From positions 16,227,296 to 16,291,295 of the forward strand of contig CM056389.1 of NCBI GenBank assembly GCA_029718625.1: DNA of 64,000 nt, read 5' to 3'. The notes beneath the pieces were generated by a model. The model did not search any database. It was not told where the DNA came from and saw only the letters and a list, made by a program, of their open reading frames with translations. The translations under genes were made by a program, and so were the position numbers. This DNA comes from Synaphobranchus kaupii. Its lineage: Eukaryota > Chordata > Actinopteri > Anguilliformes > Synaphobranchidae. Shown one piece after another: positions 1 to 10,895 of this stretch; position 1 is the stretch's first letter, and each line of letters starts with the position of its first letter.

Positions 1-401
1 AGAAGTAATAATAAGAACAACCATTCAAAAACAGCTGTAGATTCACAGCCATTGTAAATTAAATAGAAGGGAATTATAGGACTGTTTGACTACATCTGTA
101 AAATCATCAACATCACCATGAATAAAGGCACCGTAGCCCTGTACAGAATTGCTGAAATATTCATTCATTAAGTGCAGCATTTACATTGGCAGATGGGACA
201 AAAATAAAGTCAGCATCAGCTTAAGTTCTAGGCCCTTATTCACAGTCGTGGAGTAGGAGTGCTGATCTAGGATCAGATTTACCCATCCATACCCCATAAC
301 CTCGTCTATTATAAGCAAAATGGTAAAACTGATCCTAGATCAGTGTTCTGGCTCTGAGACGCTTTACAGCAGGAATACAGGCGTGATCTCCTCCTCCGCA
401 C

Positions 402-632
402 CTTGAAGTGCCTCTCCAGCGTGCCGAGGAACCGCACGTTCTCCACCGCTTCCACGTGGTACTTGTTGAGCTCCGTCACGGTCATGTCCAGGTTCTGCAT
501 GGTGACCGGGTCGGCCAGGGTCATCACTTCCAGAATCTTCTTCACCACCGGGAGCTTCAGCTGCTCGCACAGGGCACTCAGGGTGGCGGTCCTCTCCTGC
601 CAGAAGTAGATCTCTGCCATGGGGCCTTGACC
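402..632 (-). CDS. dnah10: dnah10 coding exon 8
   Basis: Acceptor ATCAAG, donor GTGCGG. It encodes [18 protein letters not shown] through [10 protein letters not shown], the most conserved block in the window. It ends in phase 0; the next exon is off the left edge or unrecognised in bases 1-400. Confidence 0.9.
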
Positions 633-724
633 CTTGATGGAAGAAGCAGAGCAGTGAGCAGCAAGCAGCACGCCCATAAATGGCAATGTGGAGGCGGGTT
701 CTTCGACCTGATTGGTGGACCTGT

Positions 725-761
<37 letters not shown>

Positions 762-3700
762 GGGGGGGTGGAGGGGGGGTTGGGAAGGGGTTTTGAGAGA
801 CGGCCTAGGCCTCACCTGCGGCTGCTTCTTCTGCATCTCCTCGATGACGATGGTGATCTGGGTCTGCCAGTTCATCACACACTGGTCCAGCTTCTCCACC
901 ACCTCTGGCATGGACAGCAGCACGCGGGCCTCCGGCTCCAGGTCCATATCGGGAATGTGCAGCCTAATTTCACCTGTGGAGTGAAGCAGAGATGCTGTCA
1001 GGGCACTGTAAAATACACTCACTTACAGACACACACACACACACGCGTGCGCATACACAAAAGCACACACACACACAGACACAAACACGCATACACACAA
1101 AAGCACACGCACACACACACACACACACCCTCCAGCTGCTGCAGGGTCCAGTCCACGTGGGTGAGGAACTTGTAGGTGCTGTTGAGCATCTCATCCCGTA
1201 TCACCATCACCCCCTTGGACTCTCTGTCCTTAGTCTGCCGCTCCCCCTGATTGTAGCCACTGTTACTGGACTTCAGCTGGCCGACGGAGAGCAAAGGAAT
1301 GTACACCTGCACGAGATGTGAGAATGGCCATTAAACATATTGCAGAAGATTACAAATGTTACTACAGCATAGACTCTGTTATAATCATAGATATAGAACC
1401 ATAGATATGACATATCATGTAATGTAATAGTTATTTGAAATTCTGAAATGGAACAATTTGGCAACCATCTTACCTGAGGAGCGTTCAAATTCAGCGAACA
1501 AGGCGAACGTTTGCAAACTATTTCAAACTTTTTTCCGTTAGCTTTGTGTTCGCCGCAAACGTTTGCAAACATTAGCGAACGGTCTGAAAAGGTAGTTTGC
1601 GGGCGAACAAAAATGGACGCTGGACGGAGGGAAATCTGTTCCCAGATGGAGATTTCAATTGAAGATACCGGTAATGCAAACAATTTGGAACGTTCTTAAA
1701 AAGCCGTTCAAATTTAACCATTCAAAGAAAACATGTTTGCCACACACATTCGGCTCTGTTTGCTGAATTTGAACGCACCTCTGGGTACAGCTATAATAGG
1801 AACCTATGGCAAAGTGTCATGAACTTTCTAATCCACTGTGATGTCATAATCGGGTCTCAGAAGCCAGATAGCTGATGATTGGCTCATAGATATAAAAACC
1901 ATGGTTACTGGCCACCATCGTGCCTGGGTATGGTCTCAAAAATTGTGCCACTAACTATGACATATGTCATATCTATGGTTCTATATCTATGGTTATAATG
2001 ATATGAAGCATTGATTACAGTTTACAACAATTTACAATTGATTCATTGTTGTCTTTATCAGGTGGTGATTGTGTTTGCTAGGGTGTCGCAAGGCTCCTTA
2101 TTGCTGTAGATGTAATAACGGAACTCTTAAGCTCACTACATATCAGAACAGCAACAGCAGACGAGACAAGAGTTTTCCTTAAAAAGAAATTCACAGAGTA
2201 AGATTTTACAGGAAAGACTACACAGTCCACATTGAAAGAACGGTTTACAAATTAAATTACCCTTTTCCATAGCAACCAGTTATGCATTGGTGCTGTAACT
2301 CTGGACTCAAGACATGACAAGTTGAACCCACTGACGTTTTTAAACTTGGTAGCTTGCACTGAAGACAATTCCTCCTGAAAACGTTCTAAAAGAGTCTCGT
2401 CGGCTGACAGCTGTGGTCTGAACCTTTGCTACTCGGATTCTTTCAGATCCAGCAGAACCATGCTGCGAGCCGCTGAGAGAAAGTGGAGAAAATCCAGATC
2501 CCCAGATGACCTGGCCTCCTATCACACTCTGCTGGCAGCCTTCACAGCTGCAACTACATCGGCTAAGACTTCAGTTTTTCAGCCATCGCTACACTGTCGT
2601 CCTTCAAGACTCTGGAGGACGCAGATGTGCTCCAACTGGTGACGCACCATCGCGCAACACCACCGTAACCTGTGCCCATGTTCCTGCTGTTATTAAGACT
2701 GCCTGTGTAACCCCACTCCTTAAAAAACCTAGCTTGGACCCCTCTGATGTCAGGAACTTCCGTCCTGTATCTCTCTTGCCCTTCCTGTCCAAAACTCTTG
2801 AACGAACTGTCCTTAACTGTCTGTTGTTCTCCACCAGAACAACCTGCTTGCCCCATCAGTCTGGCTTCAGAACTGGGCATTCCACTGAAACTGTTCTCCT
2901 GGCCGTGACAGAGGCACTCGCCACTGCTAGAGCCTCATCCCTCTCCTCTGTCCTGATTCAACTTGACCTGTCTGCGGCGTTCGACACGGTCAACCACAAA
3001 CTCCTGATCTCCACACTCACTGAGATGGGCATTTCTGTGACTGCCCTCTCTTGGTTTGTATCGTATCTCACTGATAGATCCTACTAAGTCTCTTGGAAAG
3101 GTTCCATCTCTGCACCCCTTCCCCTCTCGACAGGAGTCCCGCAGGGATCTTTACTGGGTCCTCTGCTGTTCTCCATTTATACTAAGTCTCTTGGTTCAGT
3201 AATTAATTCACATGGCTTCTCATAACATAGTTATGCTGATGATACTCAACTCTTCCTCTCTTTCCCTCCCTCTACCCCACAGGTTAAGGAGAGGATATCT
3301 GCTTGTCTGGCTGACATCTCTGAGTGGATGGCTACCCATCACCTGAAGCTCAACCTTGACAAGACAGAGCTCCTCTTCGTGCCATACAAGACCTCCCCAC
3401 CACATGACCTCTCCATCACCGTTGACAGGACCATGGTGGCTGCCTCCCGCTCTGCACGGAACCTGGGGGTGGTCCTGGACGACCAGCTGGACTTCAAAGA
3501 GCACATCAGGGAAGGGACAACAGACTACATTTCCATTCATTCCACAGGAAACCCAAAAGACATTTAAAACACGGCCACAGCCAATCATGTCTCTTGGAAA
3601 TACGAGACATTAAGGGTCATAAAACTAAAACAGATAAGACTGAACGCATTCCAGTCTCCCAACCCCTACTCACTTCACTCTTCCATCTCCTCTCGATAGT

Positions 3701-6700
3701 GCTGCACAAAAGCAGCACTCCATTTTTGTATTCCCCTTTTGCTAGCTACACAGCTACAAAGGTGGATCTCCATTGCACCAGCAACACCGCGGCAGCAGCA
3801 TCAAAGGCTGCGGAGAGAGACGCGAAGGGGCTAGCTTGCCTACGGCATCTAACCATAGATCTGAATTAACGCAACTCCGACAGAGGTGTGTTCCAGCCAC
3901 GGACAAAGACGCAGGCGATAACCAGACGACATCGGACAAAGACGCAAACCAGGAGAAAGACAAAGGAGACGCCCTGTCTTTCCAACTCACAGACAAGCCA
4001 GCTATAATCAACTCACCACGGACTTCAGTAAGGCTGATCAAACATCCCAGGCATAGCTTAGGATTTTAGTCTGAATTGTTTATCGGTAATTTGATTGCAT
4101 CTCGACTTTGTACGATAATAGCTGTATAAACGTGTTGTGCTGGTTAGCAAGCTAGCCGGCTGGCCTACCGTTAACTAACCAAAGCAGGCCTCATGGTTTG
4201 CTCCTCTTTTCTTTAACACGTACTAACATTCACGTGATATGGTCTAAATTCAACTTACTGAAGATAAATACGTCATTTTGTGAAAGAAGTGCGTGAACGT
4301 ATTTATAGTAACGTCAGATTTGAGATCAATAACCACCATCCTGCTGCGACAGTTAGCTTTCTCCACGTGATTCCTTTGTTCCCTGAACGCACACGTGGCA
4401 TAGGCCTACACCCCGACACATACACACACATATGTGCATACACACACACAAATGCTACAATATGCACACAACACAATGTGTCTATTTAGGAGAATGTAAT
4501 ATTCATGTTTTTTTCCTTGTTTAATAAATCTATTTTTGTTAAACCTGGTGTCTGTTTTGATGCCGTATGAACACGAGAGCTGAGTCAAACCTAATCATTA
4601 GAACGTAATACCTTCAACCCTTATGAATTATTAGTTATTAGTGGTTTGATGGTAAATTGAAGTAGTAATAATTATAATCCATAATAATCAAATGAGACTG
4701 ATTTAATTTTAACCTAACTTAAGAATAATAAGGGTAAACCTCATTATTGCATAGTTATTGCCTATATTTCTGGCACCCCATGTAAGAGTTTAAATATATA
4801 TATAAAGGCATATTCCTTACATTTATGGCGCCCCGTCGAGGATATTCTCTACATTTATGGTGCCCGGGTGAAGACTGGTAAGACGAACATGTTTTATATG
4901 TCTATCACCATTACTGCTAAATGTATATGTAAACCCCTTGCATGAGTAATACTCCACATGTAGGAATATAGAGGCATGTTCCCTACATCAGGGCGACGGC
5001 ATGGTCCTGCAGGTTCCTCCTGTACAACATCAGGAGGATTCGACAGTACCTGACCACCTACTCCACCCAGCTTCTTGTCCAGACCATGGTCACCTCACAC
5101 CTGGACTACTGCAACTCCCTGCTCACAAGCCTACCAGCCTGCACCATTCTGCCTCTTCAACTGATCCAGAATGCAGCTGCCCGGCTTGTGTTCAACCTCC
5201 AGAAATTTTCGCATGTCACCCCCCTGCTGAGGTCACTCCACTGGCTGCCAGTTGCAGCCAGGATCAGGTTCAAAGTTCTGACCCTGGCCTACACTGCACC
5301 TAATAGGACAGGCCCCACCTACCTGCAGGACTTAATCCAGAACTATGTTCCTGCTAGACCACTTCGCTCTTCTACAGCAGGTCGACTCGCACTTCCCCCC
5401 CTCCGTGTCAACGGCTCTCGCTCATCCCGACTGCGGAGCTTTTCCACCCTTGCTCCTCAGTGGTGGAACAAACTCCCCATTCCCCGACGTTCTACTCCAA
5501 CCCTGCCTGCGTTCCATCATGGCCTGAAGACACACCTCTTCAGACTCCACCTTGACTGATATACTAATCTAGGACCTCTCATGATACTTGTTCCCTGTGC
5601 TTTCTTGTCTAACTGTTATAGTTTATAGTGGTATTTAAAATAGAATTGTAGTATAGCTGATTTACCCACAGATTACTGTGAACTACATTCAATGTTCATT
5701 ACTAATGATAGCTGCTACGTTATGGGAAGGATGTGCTTTGTCGTATCTGTTCTGTAGTTACTTTGATGACGTTTCTGTTTGCACTTATTGTATGTCGCTT
5801 TGGATAAAAGCGTCTGCTAAATGACTAATGTAATGTAATGTACTCACATGGTTCAGGAGGAGTTTCAGGATCAACAGAGGGTGACCATTCATCATTCCCA
5901 CCTGCAGCATCCCTGGCATCATATCATTAGCCTCCTTAATGTCCAGGGGCTCAGCGATGGGTTCTGTAATCAATAAAAAGTGTGTGCATTTAAAAAAATT
6001 CAAGTATCAGACTTTGAATAGTACCATTGTTAGATTGAGCAAATTATCAGGACGGCCAGGATGTTATCGGAGCAACCTCGCCTTTTATTTGAGAAAGGTT
6101 GTGCCGTTGCGGTTAGAACTCCATTCACGGGTGTGGACCCAAACGCAGGACTCGGAGACAGACTCAATGATAAGCTCCATGGAGCACGTTTATTATACAA
6201 CACAAAGGGACTTCACAGGGTGAGGGTCTGGAAGCGGGTTGGGCTAGAAGCCGCGGGAACAGGAGTGGGGCAGATGAATGACAGACAACCGGAGGGTAAC
6301 AGCAGCAGGAGAATGCGGGCAGTGGCAAGACGGGAACGAGCAGGCTGGCGGGATACGGAGACAAAACTGGAACACGTTTAACAAACAATCAACCAGGACA
6401 CGGGTTTACACAGGCCGAGTTACGAGGAACACAAGAGTAACATTCTTCTGTGTTTTTTGGCGGATTGCAATACCAACTTTAGGTGCATACCGCCACCTAC
6501 CGTACCAGAGTATGTAGAACAGGATAAAAAAAATGTATTCTATAATATTAAATTAATAAATAAAATATTAAGTGTAAAGTAAAATTCTATATTCTATTAA
6601 ACAATACTGTGCCTATTAGGAACTCTATTATCCCTCTCTGTACTTCCCACACCTTATCTCCATTTGTTCCAAGTATCCCTTCCGAGTCCCAACCTCGTCC

Positions 6701-9700
6701 AACCTCTCTTACCCTTTGTTGCAAACGCAGCCTTTCTTCTTCATATTTGACACAATGCATTATTACGTGTTCAGTATTTTCAGTTATATTACAATGTGCA
6801 TAAACATGTGAATTTACTTTACCCAATAAAAATAAAGTTTTATTTAAACCAGTGTGGTCAAATCTTAATCTGGATATAACTACCTGCTCTCTTCCACGTC
6901 GCCCTTTAACACTGTGCTCTAACGGACTTTTGTACCCTATAATATGTTCTACCCTTACTGTCCTCGTCCCACTTTTTCTGCCAGCGTTCCGATATTTTCT
7001 TTTTAATTAATGCATTACCTTCCCCTATTCCAAATGCAATATTAATTACGTGCGTCATATTAATTATTAATTATGTGCGTCATATTTAGTGCATCATCCT
7101 GTCTGAAATTTCATTACCCTCTAATCCCACATGTGCGGGTACCCAACAAAATATTGTTTCTATTCCTGGCAACGAACATGACAAGGAAGGCGCTACATAT
7201 AGGGTGAGGAGCAGGTGTATGCGAGATCAGTAACGAGATGAGGCGTGAGGAATGTAAGCGAGAGTAATAGGATAATGAGTGTGAGTGTGGAATGCGAGCA
7301 GGGAAGGCGAGTGATTGGCTGAGAGGTAATGAGGGGATAATGGGGAAACGAAGCAGGGAAAACCACGCCCAGCCTGCACAACACGGAAGACCAACAGGGA
7401 AACGTAAAAAACATGACATGAAACGAGCGGAATGGGGCAAACACGGAGAACAAAAGGAAAGGTGAACTGGACGGGCGGAGGCGATCGTGACAGTTGCATT
7501 TGTAAACCGATAACTGAATGTGGTCATCATAACCAGACCACAAAACCAAATGAATATGAACGCAGTAAGAACAAGGAAGCAGCGAGAAATGGTCATTTTG
7601 AATGAGATGAATGATAAGACAGTTTGCACGTGTGACTTGCACCACCGTTTACACCACATTACATTTCAGGCATTTAGCAGACGCTCTTATCCAGAGCAAC
7701 TTACAACAGCTCTTGTATTTTTACACAGCATCCATTCCTACAGCTGGATATTATACAGAAGCAATGCAGGTTAAGTACCTTGCTCCAGGGTACAACAGCA
7801 GTGCCCTACCTAGGAATCGAACCTACAACCTTTTGGTTATAAGGCCAGTTCCTGAACCTGCATACTACACTGTTGCCCCGTTTAACAGCCGCCCTGGTCC
7901 CTGTGCTTACCTTTGGTGTTTCTGATGAAGTACAGCATGTTGGACCTCTCTGGGGCACTGTTCACTGCCACATGCAGCTCCAGGTGGTAGATTACCTTAA
8001 CCTCTGTCCTCTGGGGGAATCAATACCACAGTCGATCATGGACATGGATTCACACCTACACCTGTACAGACGTATCTAAAAATGGCCAGACGTAATGAAC
8101 GCCCAGGGTAAACATTTACAATCACTGTTGTTTTTTTTCTCAGTAGACATCCTGTCATGCTTTTGGCAGCCTCCTTTTATTTCTGTGGTCGTTCTTTCTA
8201 CTAGTGGCACTAGGGCACTCTATCGGATTTTCGCCTGGCCTTTGCACTTATTCAGCGCACCTGTTCTCGGTTTCCTGCTGCTTATTTAAGCTCTGTGCTT
8301 CCTGTTTCCTGTGCTTCGATGTTGTCATAGCCACTTGACATAGAAGCCGGTAAGGTATAGGTATACAAGCGACCTCTTGACTTTTAAGCTTGCTTAAGAG
8401 TTACGCGGGGACTTGCTTTTTAGCAGCATTAGAGTTTTCCTTGGTTGGATTTTGTTTTTCTATTATGCGCTTGCGGTCCTTCGTTCTGGTTTTCGCTGTT
8501 CTCTTTGAGACAGATTGCCTTTATTTACTCCCTTTGCCTACCTCTCTAGTGCTCTTCCGTATAAAGAGCTAGAGATTTCTTTCCGTTTCCTTTCTGCTTC
8601 TTGTTTGTTTATTTTTACCTCTGTTTAGTGTGTTTTCTCTTATGAGAGCGAGAGGTATTCTCCCTTATTTTACTTGAGCCTCGAGTTCGCCCACATTTTA
8701 TGGGTTGTTTTCTGTTGGTTTACTTCAGGAGTGTTTTCCCATTTCTTTAATTTTTTTCCCCACTCCTCGTGCTTCTGTGGATCCACTTCTGTGGTGTCAC
8801 TACTACAGTGATCACTTGTAGATCCCTGCTCTGTGGCGTCTGGTCCTCCGAACCTGACACTCCCCCTTATACATCCTTATGCATGGGTGTTTTCAGTTAA
8901 AATACATGAGTGACAGAGAGAGATAGAGAGATGGAAGAGAGAGATAGAGGGAGAGAGCTAGAAGGATAGAAAGAGAGGAGGAAGCGAGAGATAGAGAGAG
9001 GAGAGAGAAAGAGGGAGAGAAAGAGATAGAGGGAGAGAGAGGAGGAATGAGAGATAAAGGGAAAGATAGAGGGAGAGAGTAAGAGAAAGAGAGAGGACAG
9101 AGAGATTATGGGAGAGGGAGGGGGAAAGAGAGTAAGAGATAGAGGGAGAGATACAGAAAGAGAGAGGGGAGAGAGAGAGGGAGATGGATATATGGAGAGA
9201 GAGAGAGAGAGAGAGATAGAGGGAGAGAGAGATAGATATAAGGAGAGAGAGGGAGAGAGAGGGACAGAGAGAGGGAGATAGATATATGGAGGGAGGGATA
9301 GAAGGAGAGAAAGATAGAGGGAGAGAGAGGGAAAGGGAGAGATAGATATATGGAGAGTTAGAGGGAAAGATAGAGGGAGAGAGAAAGAGAGAGGGGAGAG
9401 AGATAGTGGGAAAGATAGAGGGAGAGAGTAAGAGATAGAGGCAGAGATAGATATATGGAGAGAGGGGGATAGAGGGAGAGAGGGAGTCTTACTGTGAGCG
9501 GAGGCTCATCATTGGTTTCGGCGATTGAGGAAGGGGTCTGAGGAACACCTATAGAACTGGGGGTCTCTGAACTCAAGGAAGACTTCCGGCGCTTCTTCTT
9601 CTTCCCTGCAGCCAAACAGCCGGAAAATAAAAAAATAAAAACACTGAGCTGTCACGGCAACGAGTCCCGATGTGGCCCTTTGATTTATTCAAAATTAATA

Positions 9701-10895
9701 TTTGTATTTTCATTCATTCATTTGGTAAAATATATTCTGTACAATAACTCAGGGTGTTATAAAACAGTTTTTCTGTGTTTTCTCACTTTCAGCACATGCC
9801 CCTCGACAGGTCTCCCGACTCTCCCCTTAGTTTGCTGCAAACTTGCAGCTAATATGTAGCGCATTTTCCGCAAACTAAATTGTTTTCCACAAAATGTTGC
9901 CAGAAGGTTTGTCAGAGTTTGACAGAGGTGACACAGAGGAAGGCATAGAGAGGTGCGTAATGTAAACAGGGAGAGTCATAAACTGGTCCTCACCTGGGGA
10001 TTTTCCTGTCTCTGATTTGGCGGGTTCAGTGGGGAGTTTAGCAGACTCGGAAACTTTGGTCGCTTCTTCATTTTCAACAGCCGCCTTTGTCAGCTCTTCG
10101 GGTTCTAGACAGATGAGAGGTCAATATAAACTCATATAGTCACTAAGATGAAAATGCAGCTGCGGCACAGGAGTACATAAATAAAATTGACAAAAAATAA
10201 CACCGGCTTAACTCATTCAACGTATTGTAACGTTAGACTTCTAAAATGACAGATGTTATAAGATTTACTAATATAATTAAACGGTTTTTTTTCTCCAAAC
10301 GGTATGTCTCTGGTGCGCGAGCCAAAAGATCTAACGCGAACGCAGACACGAGACGAGTAGAGGACAATAACGTTAGCGCGAGCAATTCATTTAAAGACTG
10401 AATTTTCCCCAGCTCCGTTGGTTTAACGTATCGTTATATAGATTGCTGGCTGTTATTAACCATATAAGTTACCATACACATTAACGCTTAACTTTACCAG
10501 TTATGACAGCTGAGTAACGTTAGCCCTTATTATGCTGTTCAGCTGTTCGAGTGAAGACAATATAACGGTAGCGTTAACTTAGCCTAACTAACTAACGTTA
10601 GCTAGCAAATGTCACATCTAACGTTATGTGTAGCTAGCACAAACCCAGTTTATAATCGTGATCACTTACCAATTGGGATTTCCACTTCAACCTCTTCTTC
10701 CCTTAAACATTTGAAAAACAACAGCGCTGAAACAACCTCTTCTTCAGTGATTTCGTTCATAAACCTATTTATCTTTTGCGCGTCCTCGCCATTCCCACGA
10801 CCCAGCAAGTCCTCAAAATATCTGGGGCTGTCAAGATTAAAACAGGCGCACACGCGATCTCGTAGCCATTCCACGCGTGGGTCATCGAGTGACAT
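402..10895 (-). CDS. dnah10: Axonemal dynein heavy chain 10, 5' part of gene (8 coding exons, continues beyond the left edge)
   Basis: Dynein heavy chains are the ATP-driven motors of ciliary axonemes; DNAH10 belongs to an inner-arm complex. Only the N-terminal tail region is here, not the AAA+ motor. Eight exons were joined by GT-AG sites: 10895-10670, 10104-9994, 9605-9493, 8010-7911, 5963-5848, 1306-1129, 973-816 and 632-402. Together they total 1233 nt, exactly 411 codons, with every phase matching. From memory the product follows vertebrate DNAH10 closely at the block around IRNTKE, at RDEML with TLQQLEGEI, and at [19 protein letters not shown] through [13 protein letters not shown]. The start lies in a good context (A at -3). 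The human protein is about 4,470 residues, so roughly nine tenths lies outside. Residues about 76-150 are a charged Lys/Ser/Pro-rich stretch that I do not recognise from mammals. The assignment to DNAH10 rather than another inner-arm chain rests on recalled similarity. Confidence 0.9.
726..768 (+). repeat. Poly-G tract (35 consecutive G) inside a 183-bp dnah10 intron
   Basis: An uninterrupted run of 35 G from 726 to 760 is followed by A and seven more G, then G-rich sequence to about 795. On the dnah10 strand this is C-rich. The intron is only 633-815. Confidence 0.95.
816..973 (-). CDS. dnah10: dnah10 coding exon 7
   Basis: Acceptor CCACAG, donor GTGAGG. It encodes [17 protein letters not shown] through [13 protein letters not shown], phase 1 to 0. 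Confidence 0.9.
1018..1128. repeat. (CA)n microsatellite at a dnah10 donor
   Basis: Interrupted CA dinucleotides end flush with the exon 6 splice donor, so the donor GT is the first unit of the (GT)n on the coding strand. Confidence 0.9.
1129..1306 (-). CDS. dnah10: dnah10 coding exon 6
   Basis: Acceptor GTGCAG, donor in a GT repeat (GTGTGTGT), phase 0 to 1. It encodes [17 protein letters not shown] through [10 protein letters not shown]. The donor sits at the edge of a (GT)n microsatellite of about 100 bp on the coding strand. Confidence 0.88.
1379..1998. mobile_element. Inverted-repeat element, about 620 bp, with a second inverted-repeat element nested in it
   Basis: Outer ends: 1379-1417 reads TTATAATCATAGATATAGAA and on; 1958-1998 is its near-perfect reverse complement. 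Inside, 1484-1508 (GAGCGTTCAAATTCAGC) pairs with the TTTGCTGAATTTGAACGC block around 1758-1778. No transposase is present. The family is unknown to me; it looks like a MITE inserted in a MITE. Confidence 0.7.
2345..3511 (+). mobile_element. L2-type LINE, reverse transcriptase part (5' of the split copy)
   Basis: A 5'-truncated non-LTR retrotransposon in the opposite orientation to dnah10. The first part encodes a linker ([20 protein letters not shown]) and early reverse transcriptase motifs ([34 protein letters not shown] with the first catalytic Asp). Later motifs follow in other frames: GVPQGS near 3134 and YADDTQLF near 3232, then [11 protein letters not shown]. Stops and frame changes show it is dead. 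It is interrupted after 3511 and resumes at 4985. Confidence 0.9.
3512..4984. mobile_element. 1.47-kb insertion splitting the L2 LINE, with 9-bp target duplication
   Basis: The LINE reading is broken between EHIR and the resumed coding at 4985. ACATCAGGG is present at both edges (3503-3511 and 4985-4993), the mark of a target-site duplication. The ends begin AAGGGACA and finish TGTTCCCT, a weak inverted repeat. No transposase or reverse transcriptase is visible. The part around 4740-4880 has TGGCGCCCC-like and TGGTGCCC stretches that could be retroelement primer-site debris. An 8-9 bp duplication suits a non-autonomous hAT-like element, but the family is not established. Confidence 0.7.
4985..5845 (+). 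mobile_element. L2-type LINE, 3' part with C-terminal domain and TAATG tail
   Basis: Continues the LINE after the insertion: [14 protein letters not shown], then an open frame 5086-5559 with [17 protein letters not shown] and [14 protein letters not shown], ending HLFRLHLD stop. These are classic L2 C-terminal motifs. The 3' UTR ends with GCTTTGGATAAAAGCGTCTG and a (TAATG)n tail at about 5821-5843. Confidence 0.92.
5848..5963 (-). CDS. dnah10: dnah10 coding exon 5
   Basis: Acceptor TTACAG, donor GTGAGT. It encodes [19 protein letters not shown] through LLLNH, phase 1 to 0. The L2 LINE tail begins within a few bases of the donor. Confidence 0.88.
6090..6440 (-). mobile_element. Interspersed repeat, LTR-like, left piece
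   Basis: Together with 7195-7492 this looks like one repeat split by a LINE insertion. Read on the minus strand the right piece begins TGTCACGATCGCC, as an LTR might, and the left piece contains a TTTATT/AATAAA-type site near 6190. There is no coding. The LTR label is a guess from the terminal TGTCA and general look. Confidence 0.4.
6440..7195 (-). mobile_element. LINE 3' fragment with RNase H domain (I/Nimb-like)
   Basis: On the minus strand, just left of 7190, a frame reads [19 protein letters not shown], the RNase H core of I-clade LINEs. An open stretch 6826-6587 then encodes [20 protein letters not shown], a zinc-knuckle-like C-terminus. It ends with an A-rich 3' end near 6440 (CGCCAAAAAACACAGAAG on the minus strand). 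Frameshifted and 5'-truncated. Confidence 0.75.
7195..7492 (-). mobile_element. Interspersed repeat, LTR-like, right piece
   Basis: Second part of the repeat interrupted by the RNase H LINE. It ends at a GCGATCGTGACA boundary. No coding content; family unassigned. Confidence 0.4.
7658..7882 (-). mobile_element. tRNA-derived SINE with L2-like tail
   Basis: Reading leftwards from about 7880 there is a tRNA-like head with a B box (GGTTCGATTCC at about 7810-7820), then GCATTGCTTC, ending at GATAAGAGCGTCTGC and TAATGT near 7660. The tail matches the L2 3' end, implying mobilisation by the L2 machinery. It lies in dnah10 intron 4, next to exon 4. Confidence 0.85.
7911..8010 (-). CDS. dnah10: dnah10 coding exon 4
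   Basis: Acceptor CCCCAG, donor GTAAGC, 100 nt, phase 0 to 1. It encodes [11 protein letters not shown] followed by MLYFIRNTK, matching the conserved FFxRNTKE block of DNAH10. Confidence 0.88.
8152..8859 (+). mobile_element. Candidate solo LTR
   Basis: Starts TGTCATGCTTTTGG and ends GAACCTGACA, the TG...CA form of an LTR. It has TATA-like spots (CTTATTTAAG near 8283, CGTATAAAGAG near 8558). No internal retroelement region and no clear direct duplication at the ends; ACATCC occurs just left and again 17 bp right of the edges. dnah10 intron 3. Confidence 0.45.
8912..9485 (+). repeat. GA-rich purine tract, about 570 bp
   Basis: Interrupted GAGA/GATAGAGGGA repeats with almost no pyrimidine, abutting the donor of dnah10 exon 3. 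On the coding strand it is a long CT tract inside intron 3. It could form triplex DNA; function unknown. Confidence 0.95.
9493..9605 (-). CDS. dnah10: dnah10 coding exon 3 (Lys/Ser-rich)
   Basis: Acceptor CTGCAG, donor GTAAGA. It encodes [18 protein letters not shown] and a Pro/Ser/Thr-rich tail. The run KKKKRRK resembles a basic patch. The donor runs directly into a long polypyrimidine (GA on the plus strand) intron start. Confidence 0.75.
9994..10104 (-). CDS. dnah10: dnah10 coding exon 2
   Basis: Acceptor CTAG before 10104, donor GTGAGG after 9994, phase 1 to phase 1. It encodes an acidic/Lys/Ala stretch ([14 protein letters not shown] and on) of low complexity. It is supported mainly by frame continuity and splice sites. 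Confidence 0.75.
10670..10895 (-). CDS. dnah10: dnah10 coding exon 1
   Basis: Start codon at 10895-10893, preceded by AAAA. It encodes residues 1-75, beginning [15 protein letters not shown]. It ends in phase 1 at a GTAAGT donor. The first AG-rich 5' UTR bases lie to the right. Confidence 0.88.

Noticed and set aside
408..1175. 255-residue open frame on the plus strand
   Set aside because: Antisense of dnah10 exons 7-8 and running through poly-Gly (G tract) and CA repeats; no domain.
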